64,000 nucleotides of DNA from Chrysoperla carnea. Taxonomy: Eukaryota > Arthropoda > Insecta > Neuroptera > Chrysopidae. Below are positions 33,601-45,274 of the stretch, in pieces. The stretch covers positions 21,088,001 through 21,152,000 of the forward strand of contig NC_058339.1 in NCBI RefSeq assembly GCF_905475395.1, read 5' to 3'. A program made the translations under genes and the position numbers. Within the stretch, counting starts at the first letter, position 1; each line of letters opens with the position of its first letter. The notes below the pieces were generated by a model, which did no database searches, was not told the DNA's origin, and was given only the letters and a program-made list of their open reading frames with translations.

Positions 33601-36600
33601 CATCTCTACATGTTAATAATTTTGTTTTATTCCATTCTAAAATTGTTAACGCTACTTGAAAAATAACTTTAGCACCATCATAAAAGAAACAATCCATAAT
33701 ATTTACAGCACTTTCATATGGCATCACACTTAAAAATATTGTTAAAAACCATGATAACGATATCATTTTAATTAAACCTAATTGATCTAAACGATCATGA
33801 AGTCCTTTTAAGTGTTCAGATACTAAATCATTTAAAACACCTTGATCCACTTGAGCGCCAATTACACGTGTATTATAATAATATGGTAGTAAGTTCTCAC
33901 ATAAGAAAGCTAGCTGCCAAAATGCTTCCTCTTCTGAACAATATATTAATAATACGGATGCAACAATATTCATTGCTTGACAATAACCAATTTGTGGATT
34001 ACGCCATGCGTATGCGGATAGAACTCGTCGTAATGCATCGATACCAGTTTTTGTTTGAAACGCTGGATGTTCAGGTAATGAACGATGTAGATCTCTTTCA
34101 ATTTCATCATTAGCAATGGATTGCTTTCCTGTAAGGTAAAAAAAACATAGTTCAATTAAATGATTTTAAATTTTTTCTTAACCATATTTCACATCGAAGA
34201 AACTTATGGCACTTGAAAACCCAAATAAAACTGTATGATAATAATGGGTCCGTTTAAATAATGGATCGCGACTTTGACGCGATCAATGATCAGCCAATAA
34301 GAAATGTTTTGTTGTAAGTAATTTTGAATGACAATCAAACCCAATCACATTAGTAAAGATACTGAATTAGGGGAATATACGATTTTTAAGAACATCAAAA
34401 TATGTTAGTAAGAAATACGTTCTGGATGGTCCAATCTAGAACCTGAATATAGTAATTATAACATCAGTTAACAAAATATTAAGTAAATGTTGTATACCTA
34501 AAGACTGTTCGACTAAAGTTTGATATAATCCTGGATTCATTGCCATTTCATTTAAAGCGCCTGAAAACGACAACCAAACTTCACCTCGTAATCGATCTGG
34601 TACACCTTGCAGTATTAATTTTGCTGTCTCAGTGGTTCTATAAATACTAACACCTCGGCCATATTCTTCAAAATGATCAATCCACAATTTTTCTTTTTTA
34701 GCTTGTATTTCAGATAATTCTTTCGTATTATCTAACGGATACAATGTCATTAACGGCGGTTGTAATTTCCATGGTTCAGATGGTTTCACTTCATCACAAT
34801 GACTAATAACACTTGAACTACTGGCACTACTTCGTAAACTCAAATTATCACCACCCAATTGTGGTTGAATTGTTGATAATTTTGTTCGTGATAATAATTC
34901 AGATATTTTTTGTACAACAAAATCACGATCATGTATTTGTGCAAATAGAAAGCTTGAGACATAAGTTGTTATTAATATTGCATTGTCACTTTCTGATTTT
35001 GTATTGCGATTTTGAACACTTTCAGCCAAACGTACGTCCCGTAGTGGAATTACCAAAGATACCAATTTTTTTACCTAGGTTAAAAAATTAATTTTAAGTT
35101 TTAAATATTTAATATACAATACCAATGTACATAACGAATTCTCTAAGCATTTGCAGTTATTCGATGCAGAATCAACTTTGTCAAAGCGGAAAAAACAAGC
35201 ATTTAAAATCCGAAAATTTTTTGAGTGCAAAGGCTTTAAGTGGTTTAACTTGGGATATTTTTCTCAGATATTTGTCTAAAATTTCTGTTAGAATTTTGTT
35301 TCGTTTATGTTTAGACAATAGAAGTAATAACGTTTCTCATTTCACTCACATCCCTTCATCAACTTGAAAAGAGCTGATGATTTTCAAACGGCTGAAAAGG
35401 GGCCCAGAAAATTACATTGCCTAAGGGCCATGACATGGTTAATCCGATCCTGACAAACAGGAATAATTAAAAACTTTTAAAAATATTAAACAATCAAATC
35501 GTCAATAAATTATGCAATAAACCACTTTTCATTTAGAAAACTTATAAATTTTTAAAATAATATATTTACCCGACTTTCAAAACATATGAAATTCTGTGAC
35601 AAATACAAACAACCCCATATATACTTTCTATTATATGGTGTCCACAATGTTGCTTCTGTAGTTCCATCTAATTTTTCAACAAACGGTAAACGAAATTTTA
35701 TTCTATAAGTTTCGGAATGTTTTTTCGCGTCCAAATCACGCTTTAGGAATGAAGGCTTCTTTGGAACATTTTTACTAAAAATATTTAAATTAAAATAATT
35801 TAATGCAATCATGATGTTGTATTATTTTTTTTTAATGCGCATGTGATATAAGATGGTATAATTTGTTTTTGTATGATTCATGTTAATGAGAAATACGATA
35901 GAAAGTTTTTGATGAATCACAATCTTTTATATTGATTTTAAATTACAAACCTGAGCTTATTTAGTAAATCTCTGTCTTCACTAAAACCGCCTTTGTCATC
36001 AATTATCCTTAAAAAAAAAACATTTCAATATTATATACAAATTTTAATTAATTCAACTTGGAAATTAAAATTTTCAGTTAAGTTGTAATTTATCCATCGC
36101 CAAAAGTAGTACCGGACTAAGTATTAGACAGATTAAACGACTACATATGTAAGTAAATTTGTACGAGAAGGGCACCACAAGGGCGTTGCAAGTTGATTTA
36201 CGTAGACAAAAAGGAAGAAGGGAAAGACTAAAAAGGAAATAAAAGGGGAAACAAGACAAATTTTTATGAGAAGGGCATCACAAAAAGGAGCTCTAAGGGC
36301 CCCGACATAGGTTATTCCGGCACTGACCTGAAGGTAGGGTAAAATACAATAAACTACTCTTAAATTCATTTTGGGAATATTTTTTCGAAAACTACAACTG
36401 TGAAATGAAAATCTAATTTTTTGGTGGCCGGATTGATTTCGACTAATAAACTCAACTAAACTGAAAAATTTTGATACCAAAGTTGAAATGATTAGACTTA
36501 AATCTGCGAACTTACTGTTTCATAGCTAAGTTAACAATTTGTTGCATTAACTGAAAAGTTTCATTTTTGTGCATAAACATAGAAAAATAATGTACTTTAT

Positions 36601-38651
36601 CACGAGTCGCAATTTGTATTGATTCAGGAAAAAGTAAACTATTTGTTGATTCTAGTTGTGTTACATCCGACCATCGTATTACTAATTTTGTTTCTTTACC
36701 TAATATATATGAATGAAAACATGCATGATTTACAGTCATATATAACCAACCTTGTCTTGGCACTTTACTTTTCCAATAGCTACAAGGTATCATAATGAAT
36801 TTAAAATTTTAATCAATCATTATCAATTATTATTATTACATATTATTCTACAATATACCTGCAAGAATAATAATTTACCAACTTCTCATCAACAGGTAAA
36901 TTAAAAAGTCGATGAAATTTTTCGGATGTACTTTTAAACTCTTCTGTATCTTCATCTATAAATGCAAACAAACAGTTAAATGAATTTTGTTGTTGATTAG
37001 ACAATAAGAGCTGACCGAAAAATTTTGAGATTTGCTCAAATAAAAGCATATTTTTTGAAAAAATTTCGAGTATCTAAAAAACCGATATAAATTTTTTAGT
37101 TTAGAGGAAGTCTGTTTAGATATAAGAAAGATATTACTTTGATAACTTATTGTACAGCTCGCGCTTGGATACAAAATGATTTTTTCCGGAATCAGTGTTT
37201 AAATTAAAACTGGGGAAAAAATTATACAGTAACCTTATATGTTCAAAATTTTACAGTCAACTCTGGTACCATAATAGGGAATATTCATGAAATTTCAATT
37301 TGGTTCAAATATTTTTCTTCCGTAACTTTAATGACTGGACATTTCAACTAAACCATTATTTTAGTAATTAATATCTTTTTAATTACTTAAAATTTATTGA
37401 TGAAAGTACAAATTCAGTGAGGGCATTTAAAAATTTTTAAAACGGCAATTCAAATTTTTTTACGGACGTGACTACAAAGTACGGGCTTGTCAAACTTGTT
37501 GACATATTGTATGATATTAATTACTTACATTTTATATGGTATTTCATTAAAGTATACTATTCTACGGCTTTTTATTAGAAAATTTAATAATAACGAGTGT
37601 AAATTCTGTGTTGTAAATTCATTTTTTTAAAGTGTAAATTATACATTGAACTGTCAAAAATTGACAGATCACGTACTTATACGTCATCAACAGAGAGCGC
37701 AAAAAAACTGCGTTTAAATATCTCAAAATTATAATGTATTTTAAATATTTGTTTACACTTAAATACAGCATTTTTAAGCAGTATTTATATTTTTTACTTT
37801 ATTATAACGGTGTAAACAATGAATTAAAAACATTAAAAAAATACATGAATATTTCCTATTATATTTTTTTTACAAAACAAACCTTCAATACATGCTGGGT
37901 CTTGATTATTTGCAATCATTGATCGTATTTTACAAAATACAAATTCTGATATTTCATCTTCGCTATCAAATGAGTGTAACGTCTCCGAAACATTACTAAA
38001 GAGCCATTCCCAATCACGTAATATCTCATCTTTGTGTAATGCACAAGCGATAACTGGAATTAATATTCGGATATTACAGATTTTATAAAACTTGTTAATT
38101 AATATTGGTTTGGGGGTAATGATAAAATGTATTTTGATATTAATGTATATCTATTGTAAATGAGATATATATCAGTAAAGTGAATAAAACCAATAAAATT
38201 TTATTTGAAGCCTGTCCTTGAAAATAAACGTTATCAGTTTCATTGCATGCCATAAACAAAGCTATTAAATAAAAAATAATAGTGATCGGAGAAAATATTT
38301 AATAGAAATGAATATAAAGCTGTGAAAAATATAATACCATAGTAAACTTCTGAGGATGGTGTTTGATGTAAAATTCTATACGGTGGTGGTTTTTTATCAA
38401 AAACACTATCTATCGTGCCAACTAAAAGCGATGATAAACTTTTTGATTTGCCATGCCCTTTACGATGTTGCAATACAAAATAAAGTGTTGATTCCTCTGT
38501 TTCCCTAAAATAAGAAAATATGATTTTAAAATTTTATTACGATTCATATTATTATGGGACTACAGTGTCTATTGTCATTATCAGCTGGAATATGTCAAAT
38601 TACGTACCAAAGAGCATTTGCTAATAATACTTCTTCTGGTTTCACCCACAT
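30605..38651 (-). CDS. TBC1D9: TBC1D9-type RabGAP with GRAM, TBC and EF-hand domains
   Basis: Thirteen exons in transcript order: 38651-38608, 38504-38338, 38053-37883, 36955-36859, 36779-36516, 36007-35951, 35774-35570, 35074-34498, 34128-33497, 32684-32313, 32216-31697, 31000-30876, 30814-30605. All junctions are GT-AG and phases join; 3441 bases, 1146 residues. The start [14 protein letters not shown] matches the family N-terminus. GRAM domains lie at about 140-212 and 285-355. The TBC domain is at about 492-705 with the arginine finger I537-D540-R543 (IERDLHR) and the glutamine finger Y576-C577-Q578. A canonical EF-hand loop is at D865-E876 (D865, D867, D869, G870, L872, E876). Known role: this family accelerates GTP hydrolysis by Rab GTPases on endosomal membranes; GRAM domains bind membrane lipids and the EF-hand suggests a calcium input. 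The Rab target is not visible. It is slightly shorter than human TBC1D9 (about 1,260); the closely related TBC1D8 is the alternative name. Confidence 0.94.
31175..31620 (-). mobile_element. LINE (R1/Jockey-like) RNase H fragment in a TBC1D9 intron
   Basis: On the minus strand the RNase H domain of a non-LTR retrotransposon is visible in pieces. [19 protein letters not shown] carries the first catalytic Asp. [12 protein letters not shown] is the next conserved block, and [20 protein letters not shown] carries the WVPGH motif and the last conserved Asp. Stops and a frame shift interrupt it. The copy ends in GGTTAGGTTAG on the plus strand. It lies in the intron between exons 11 and 12, in the same orientation as the gene. 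A shorter piece of the same family is at 43955-44085. Confidence 0.75.
33050..33280 (-). repeat. Dispersed repeat family B (copy 4), in TBC1D9 intron 9
   Basis: Contains CTCACCAAACTGAACCAATT, GAGACAGACACACACACGCA and AGCGGTCAAACTTATAA in the family order. The central part is altered. Confidence 0.6.
35390..35454. mobile_element. Fragment of a hAT-type end in TBC1D9 intron 7
   Basis: AAGGGGCCCAGAAAA, then CTAAGGGCCATGACATGGTT and AATCCGATCCTGA, resembles the end of the hAT MITE at 36107-36325 (CTAAGGGCCCCGACATAGGT, then TATTCCGGCACTG). Only this end was found. Confidence 0.45.
36107..36325. mobile_element. Short hAT-like MITE in TBC1D9 intron 5
   Basis: The left end is TAGTACCGGACTAAGTATTA. 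The right end is CATAGGTTATTCCGGCACTG, whose reverse complement CAGTGCCGGAATAACC aligns with it. Inside, GAGAAGGGCACCACAAGGGC and GAGAAGGGCATCACAAAAAG form an internal repeat. The CAGTGNCGGA-type end is shared with the complete hAT element at 45275. The target duplication is not clear. Confidence 0.5.
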
Positions 38652-39315
38652 TTTATACAAAATATACACAATTTTTAAAAATATTTAATTCTATTTGTTT
38701 ACATTATGCAAATTTTTAAATAATATTTCCACAATTTATTATACATAATTTATTATTTGTTTAGTTATATATTATTTTTATGTCACTAAAATTGTATTAC
38801 TAATGCAACTGTGATAACAGAAATATTTTTTTGGTTCTATTTCTATTTGGCTGACCTCTGTAATCGTCTCTTTTAAAGTCCCACATCTTTGATGGGTACT
38901 CAGAGAGAGAGAAGAAAAAGTTGGTATTATACTGATATTCATTTTTACTTGTACATACACTCTATAGATGACACTACTAATGTTATTAAAAACAAGTGAA
39001 AACAAACAGTTAACTGAGTTAATTGTTAAAATATTCTGTATAGATAGAGTTGAATATCAGTGTCTGCATCATTTTTATAAATTAAAAAAGTTTAAAAATT
39101 CAACTCATTTATAGCGTTGGAAATGGACTAATTAAGTGATTTTATGAATCAATACCAAAATTTTGATCGTATCATGAATAATTTTAAAGGTGCGATTTCA
39201 CTTGACGTTAGTTATTAATCCAATGTTGATAATAGATGAATTTGACTGGTCCGTAACTAGGGCGTGGCAAAGGAGATACCCGCCACTGGCTAAAGTTAGA
39301 GAATTCGATTTTTTT
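38652..39315. promoter_or_regulatory. Upstream region of TBC1D9
   Basis: The promoter of the minus-strand TBC1D9 gene should lie here, within a few hundred bases of its ATG at 38651. No convincing TATA box or initiator was found in this AT-rich segment. A family A fragment (38990-39185) sits about 340 bases upstream of the start codon. Confidence 0.35.
38990..39185 (+). repeat. Family A, internally deleted copy
   Basis: The 5' end (AAACAAGTGAAAACAAACAG, then TTAACTGAGTTAATTGTT) and a 3' part (AATGGACTAATTAAGTGATT, then TTTATGAATC) are present. The middle of the family is missing. Confidence 0.6.
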
Positions 39316-40185
39316 GATAACACAGACAAATTTGATACAATTTTATTAGAATTTTTTTTGAAACCTACTAATTTTGGGTCATTCTTTTCAGCTGTGATGC
39401 CAATTTTTCCTTAGCTATCACTGATGTGCTAATTTCGGGACCAGGACTCCACATTTCTGAAACCTATTAGAGCTAGAGTAATTTTGATCACAAATTTGAA
39501 AAGTATGACCCAAATTTAGTAGGATTACATACTTGGTTTATTAAAATAGGATAAAATTTGAATGTGATAGAGCAAAATTAAATTTTTAGGATTCTGATGA
39601 TGTCATGAAGTTAAAAAATTCCATTTTCTTGATAACACAGGCAAAATTGATCCGATCTTATTGGAATTTTTTTTGAAATCCACTAATTTTGGGTCATTCT
39701 TTTCAGCTGTGATGTCAATTTTTCCCTATAAGCTATCACTGATGTGCTTAATTCCGGGACCAGGACTCCACATTCTTGAAACCAATTAGAGCTAGGGTAA
39801 TTTTGATCACAAATTTGAAAAGATTGGCCCAAATTTAGTAGGAATACATACTTCGTTTATTAAAATTGGATAAAATTTGGATGTGACCGAGCAAAATAAA
39901 ATTTTTTGAGTTCTGATGACGTCATCAAGTTAAAAATTCGATTTTTTTGATAACACAGGCAAAATTGATCCGATTTTATTTGAATTTTTTTTGAAACCCA
40001 CTAATTTTGGGTCATTCTTTTCAGCTGTGATGCTAATTTTCTCTAGCTATCACTGATTTGCTTAATTCCGTGACCAGGACTCCACATTCTTGAAACTTAT
40101 TAGAGCTAGAGTAATTTTGATCACAAATTTGAAAAGTATGACACAAATTTAGTAGGATCACATACTTAGTTGATCAAAATTTCCA
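39316..40185. repeat. Tandem satellite, about 316-bp unit, nearly three copies
   Basis: GATAACACAG-like starts occur at 39316, 39631 and 39949 (spacings 315 and 318). Each unit contains AATTTTGGGTCATTCTTTTC, AGCTGTGATG, GACCAGGACTCCACATT, TTAGAGCTAG and TTTTGATCACAAATTTGAAA, and, at the joins, a TGATGAYGTCAT palindrome. The last unit stops near 40185. Units differ by a few percent only, so amplification is recent compared with other repeats here. Confidence 0.88.
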
Positions 40186-42309
40186 ATATGATACTTTTTA
40201 ATACCTTTTAATGAACAACGAATACATTAATAATAATTGCATATTTAATCCAATTTTGTTTGTATTACTCTGTATTATTTACTTTATTTATTATCAACAA
40301 AATTTCGATTTTGGAGGTTAATCAGTTCCTTATGCATAACTGGACCTAATTAGACACAAGCCTGGACACCTGATATTAAGCTTCCCTGCAACTGTTTTGG
40401 AATTGTTTGGAAATTTTGTAATTCGGTTAGAAATAAACTTTTAGATTGTGAATTTTCGAGAAAATTATTTAATGTGAATAAATATTTTCCTACAGCCTAT
40501 TTCTAATTGGAATAATTTATGTATGTAGAAATATAAGACAATAATTTATGATAAAACACATTAGAATTTAAAAATAATCTCTTCTTATTCGTTAATTAAA
40601 TAATTCAGAATGAAAGTTGTTGTCGGTTTTTTTGTAATGTGAAAGTAAATCAACAAATTATGATGAATCTGACATTAAAAGCAGTTATTATACCCGTCCA
40701 ATCCTTAATTATCCTTTGAAGTTAACACAATAATAACAGGACATTGGTGATATAGGAAGTTGAATATTATATACGAGGGTAGAGGTATTTGAAAGAAGAG
40801 ACATTAATATAAAGTTAGACGTTTGGAGGTGACATTTTGAATTAATAATGGATCCTTAGTTGATAGGCGTTATGAATTGTAAAATTACATATTTATAAAT
40901 CAAAGTTGTACACATCAAATTTTTTTAATTTCTTTATGCTTATAGTTTATATTTGATACTCGCTTTACTTGCAAGGGGGCTTGCTCCTTGACCCCCGTCG
41001 CAATGTAGTTTTCAATGAATTCTCTTAATTTGATTATATTTCGTATCGACTGTTGAAAATCTCATCTTTCTAGCATGTATAGAATAGAACATCGTAATTT
41101 TGGCTTTATCCAATTTTGTAGTGGTGTGAATGAAAAAGTTGAAGTTTTCGATTTTTCTTATAGGGTTCAAGTAATTTAACGTCGAATGCCAAAAACCGCA
41201 TTTTTTAAGCACGCCTAGAAAAGACTCAGAATTTGTATCGGTATGTTAGTTAGTCAGTGAGTGAGTCGGGAGTCAGCTTCAAATGGAGTTATATAGTATT
41301 TTAGATTCAATTTGTCATCATAAGATTTTTATTTTTACGTCAGATTGTACCAACTAGTAAGATTGTAAATTTATGTTATCCAAAAAAGGACCAAAAACTA
41401 CTATAACCCATGCTAACTTGACCCAATGAACATCTCAACCCTGAAAATCTGAAAAATGGATCAAAAACATCATTTATCTATGGAGATAATGATCGTTCCA
41501 GCATAACCTATAGTACATGTTCGAAGAATAGTCTATGAAGGCTAACAAGACCTTTTTTTTAATGATTTTTCCCTCTCTGGGAAGTTAGTCGTGTGGACTA
41601 CAAGGGCCGCACTCACACGACTTCAGTACCACACCGACTATGTACTGCCAATTTTTCACCATACATATACAATTTCGTTTAAGTCTTGAAAACATAACAC
41701 AATAATAATATTTGAAATATCTCTAAACGAAAACTAACGATGGACAGTAAATATGTAATACTGTGTTAATGTTAAACCACTATTTATACGTTGAATATAC
41801 ATGTACTAAGTATAAGTAAAACGTATAGTAACAGCCAGCGTTTACGTAATTTTAATGGATGGTCAGTCTCTAAGGAGAGCGTCTACATTTATTAGAATAT
41901 AGTCTCAATGCTACTGCTTGGCTTGCTTGCATGTATATATTTACAAAGGGACACAACAAACGACACCAGCACATCAACTCCTTGTTAAATTTGATATTAT
42001 TTACTTTCTAATGGAAAGCTATTATTTTCCACCCGAAAACGAAAAAAGCACAGCTGTACATACGTTCCTTAAGTAACGTAAGTGAGCATTAAGAAAAATT
42101 TGGAAATTCATCCCTTAAGAAGCTCAAAAGGGGATGCGAATTTTGTATATGAGAACTGCATGTTAATAATTTTATAGACAAATATAAATCAACGTTTTAC
42201 AATATTCAAAAAATAACCATACTTTTCCCAAGCGGTATGATATAATTGCTTCTTTATAAATCGAAAATCTGAAACTATATTTAATCGTTGTACGAAATAT
42301 TTGAAGAAA
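40186..42309. other. Intergenic with a possible degenerate repeat
   Basis: At 41000-41290 two diverged blocks (around ATTTCGTATCGACTGTTGAA and TTTAACGTCGAATGCCAAAA) may be an old tandem pair. They are followed by a GTTAGTTAGTCAGTGAGTGA run typical of retroposon tails. The minus-strand open frame over this pair has no recognisable motif. No gene was recognised. Confidence 0.35.
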
Positions 42310-42800
42310 TGGTTTTGAATCTATGGAGTACCCCTTTGAAAAAATAGAAAAAACACAAAAAAAAATTTGGTTTTGGAATTTAATGAAACTTGGTGGATGG
42401 GGTAATTTTGATCCGAAAGGTATAAAAATCGGATTAATTTAATGATTGGATGCTAGGTTTCTGAGATATCGTAATATTTGGATCGATTTTAGTCCGTATC
42501 TCAAAAAATATTCGACCAGTCGTCAAATAAATCCGATTTTTGCACTTTTTGGGTCAAAATCATCTTATATATTGGGTTTTATCGAAATTGGAGATAAAAA
42601 ATTGTTTCTGTTTTTTTGCAATTTTTTTAAGGGGTACCCCTTTGAAAAAATCGAGAAAATCGCAAAAAAATTTTGTTTTGGAATTTGATGAAACTCGGTG
42701 GATTGGGTAATTTAAATTCAATAAGCATAAAAATCAGGTTAATTTAATGATTGGAAGCAGAGTTTCTGAGATATCGCAATATTTCAGATTTTAGTCCGTA
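42310..42800. repeat. 300-bp repeat family, two tandem units
   Basis: CCCCTTTGAAAAAAT occurs at 42331 and 42637 (spacing 306). The following blocks TGGGGTAATTTTGATCC, TTTAATGATTGGATGC and TTTCTGAGATATCG recur too. AAGGGGTACCCCTTT is a perfect short palindrome at the unit junction. Relatives are at 8760, 14590 and 56020. Confidence 0.7.
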
Positions 42801-43869
42801 TCTGATGAAATTTCTTGTGTGTTTTCAAGTGAATACAAGGATGGTTTGGATTTAGAATTCGGTCCACTACAAAGTATTTTTGAGGGTTCTGCACCAAAAA
42901 CCACAAAAAAATTAAAACTCATGAAATAAATGGTGGGAACGCATATATAATATATATTACATTACATTTTACTATATACTATGTATTTATTTGCGCTCCC
43001 ACCATATTCTAAAACACAAAATTTCTTATTTATTTGACCACTAATGGTCAAATCCACCATTGTTTGTCATATTTGGAATGAGTATTAGATGTTATAGGGA
43101 TACGAAAACGATGGATAATAATCAAGTAAAATATAAGGCAAGGCGTCAGGCGATACAATGGTGATGGTGATATATACCGATGGACTAACATATACATATA
43201 CACCAATATTCGATGAGAACGTCTAATGTCACTTATACATTATATTTAGGACGACATAACTATGACATATTAATGCTGTTTTGTTTAATAATTATATTAT
43301 TATATAATATTTTAGTTGATATATATTTTGTTTGTAAAAGGTTGAGGGGTGAGTGAGTTTTGTATATTTATCTAGTTCTAGCTCAAATCACTTGTGTATA
43401 GGGACCATACCATATTTTATATAGGATTTGTGTATGAATTTCAATCAATTATTGTTCTATTTTCTATTTTATGACTTATTTAATTATAATTATTATATTA
43501 ATAAATAAATTATTTGCTATGGTTTGATAAAACTATTGATTTTATTTTTAATTTCCGATTAACATTCATATAATACGTGATATTTGGAATTTGGTTGAAA
43601 TGTTTTACTTCGTACAATTAAAATTGTAATAATAACGATATTTTTTATCCAAATTCATTAAATAGAGAAAAAATTGGTATGAGAGATTGGAGAAAATAAT
43701 CCCCAAAGGTACTGTTCAAAATGGAAAAATAGGCTTTCAAAAATCTCAACACATGCAAACATAACTAATTAAGATAGGTTGAATTAGCATGGGTTGGGCG
43801 GTATTTGGATATTTTTTTTGGAAAAGAATATACAATTTTGCTAAAATGCACTTTTTTGACCATCGCATA
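42801..43869. other. AT-rich intergenic, nothing recognised
   Basis: No exon or family copy was found. Two GCGCTCCCACCA- and GGTGGGAACGC-like motifs face each other at about 42931 and 42992, which gives a short inverted repeat around a TATATA-rich loop. Confidence 0.35.
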
Positions 43870-44260
43870 TAAAAAACGTAAAACGTAAGCGGAAAACGTA
43901 AGAAAATTGAACCAATCATCGTAAGGTGAAAGTGGAGAACGTAAGCATATTAGGTTATTTTAGATTAGAGTGGCTGTCCTAGAGATGGGGTACACTTAGA
44001 CCATAGGGTTCGTTGTGATACCAAAAAAGGATTGGCCCATCCCCGGCTACTACTCCATGAGCCATTTGGAGCTGTAACGTATGCATATTGAACAATCATA
44101 TTTCTTATGTCTAACGTTGACGTAAGGCGTAAGCGGATAACGTAAGCAAATTGAATCAATCATGTTTCTTGGGTCTTACGTTGACGTAAGACGTAAGCGG
44201 AGACCATAAGCATATTGAACCAATCATATTTCTTATACATTACGTTTTGATAGCCGGGAA
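43870..44260. repeat. 63-bp tandem repeat split by a LINE fragment
   Basis: Units start with ATTGAAYCAATCAT at 44087, 44150 and 44213 (spacing 63) and carry TTACGTTGACGTAAG and CGTAAGCGGAKAACGTAAGC. Further units lie at 43870-43945. The segment 43955-44085 between them is a LINE piece, so the array was interrupted by insertion. Confidence 0.75.
43955..44085 (-). mobile_element. Short LINE fragment, same family as in TBC1D9 intron
   Basis: Shares ACTACTCCATGA, then CCATTTGGAGC, with 31216-31245. It extends the family with GAGTGGCTGTCCTAGAGATG and CACTTAGACCATAGGGTTCG. Only the part after the RNase H motifs is present. Confidence 0.6.
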
Positions 44261-44511
44261 GATAAAATACTTGATTCTGATTGGCTATTTGGTTAATTTG
44301 TCTACGTAAGATCCGTTAGTTGTTTGTTTACAACTTTTGTTACTCAGTTTAGCTTAAAACCATTTTTTCTTATATATCAAATAAAATCCTCAGTTATTTA
44401 ATTATATCTCATTAATCTATCGCCTTGAATTCAAAAACGAGAGTTATAGAAAATATTGGGTCCTGATTGGGTCTTTTCAGTATATTTAAAAAAATATTTT
44501 TATAAAATACT

Positions 44512-44995
44512 AGCTGTTACCCGCCCGCTTTGCGTGGCGTAAAATATACCCGCTTTGCTGGGCAACATCCCCACTTGCACCCCTCCCTCCACATTTCCTT
44601 GCGTTGGATAACAGTTTTGTAATGTACACGTCATGCTCTTTTATTTGATACCCCACTTAGGTATATTTGTAAATATTCGATATTTCCTTCCCACTTTCTC
44701 GCTACAACTTTCTACCCACCGAAGGTAAAAAAAATTTCTAAATGTAATTTAAAACATTCTGACCAAGTTTTGAACTATTAAAAGCCATAATTTAAAAATA
44801 TGAATTTTTTAGTCATGAACACCCCCGCAACCCCCCTTGTGGGTAGAATTTCGTAAAATCCGTTCTTAGCTGACCTCTACTTGGCAAAAGGAATATTCCT
44901 GCCAAATTTCAAGTCTCTAGGTCTTATAGTTCCAGAGATATCGTGATGAGTGACTATCTATCTATATCTATAGAAAGTCTCCTATATATATAAGA
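44512..44995. mobile_element. Retroposon fragment with TACTAGCTGTTACCCG start
   Basis: Begins at ACTAGCTGTTACCCGCCCGC and ends with a block GCCAAATTTCAAGTCTCTAG, then GTCTTATAGTTCCAGAGATA, then GTGATGAGTGACTATC, a layout that is frequent in insect non-autonomous retroposons. No open frame is present. A motif related to the start lies inverted at about 13865 (AAAGCGGGCGGGTATCTGCT). Confidence 0.5.
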
Positions 44996-45274
44996 TTAAG
45001 CAATTTGTCCCCCTGGGTTCCGTTTTCGGAATGCGTTGATTATTTTCAATAACAAACGCGCCTAGACTTATAAGCACCCGGTTTTATCAACTTTCTGTAT
45101 CAAGTTTTAGATACGTTTTTGTACTAATATAAATTTCGAGTTGCTATTCCATACAATTAATCTGAAAATAATAATTAAAAACTCTTTAGTTTTAAACATC
45201 CCATTTTATTTTACATACTATTTTATTCATGAACAAGTATACATGTAGGTATCAAACCAAAATATCATATAGGG

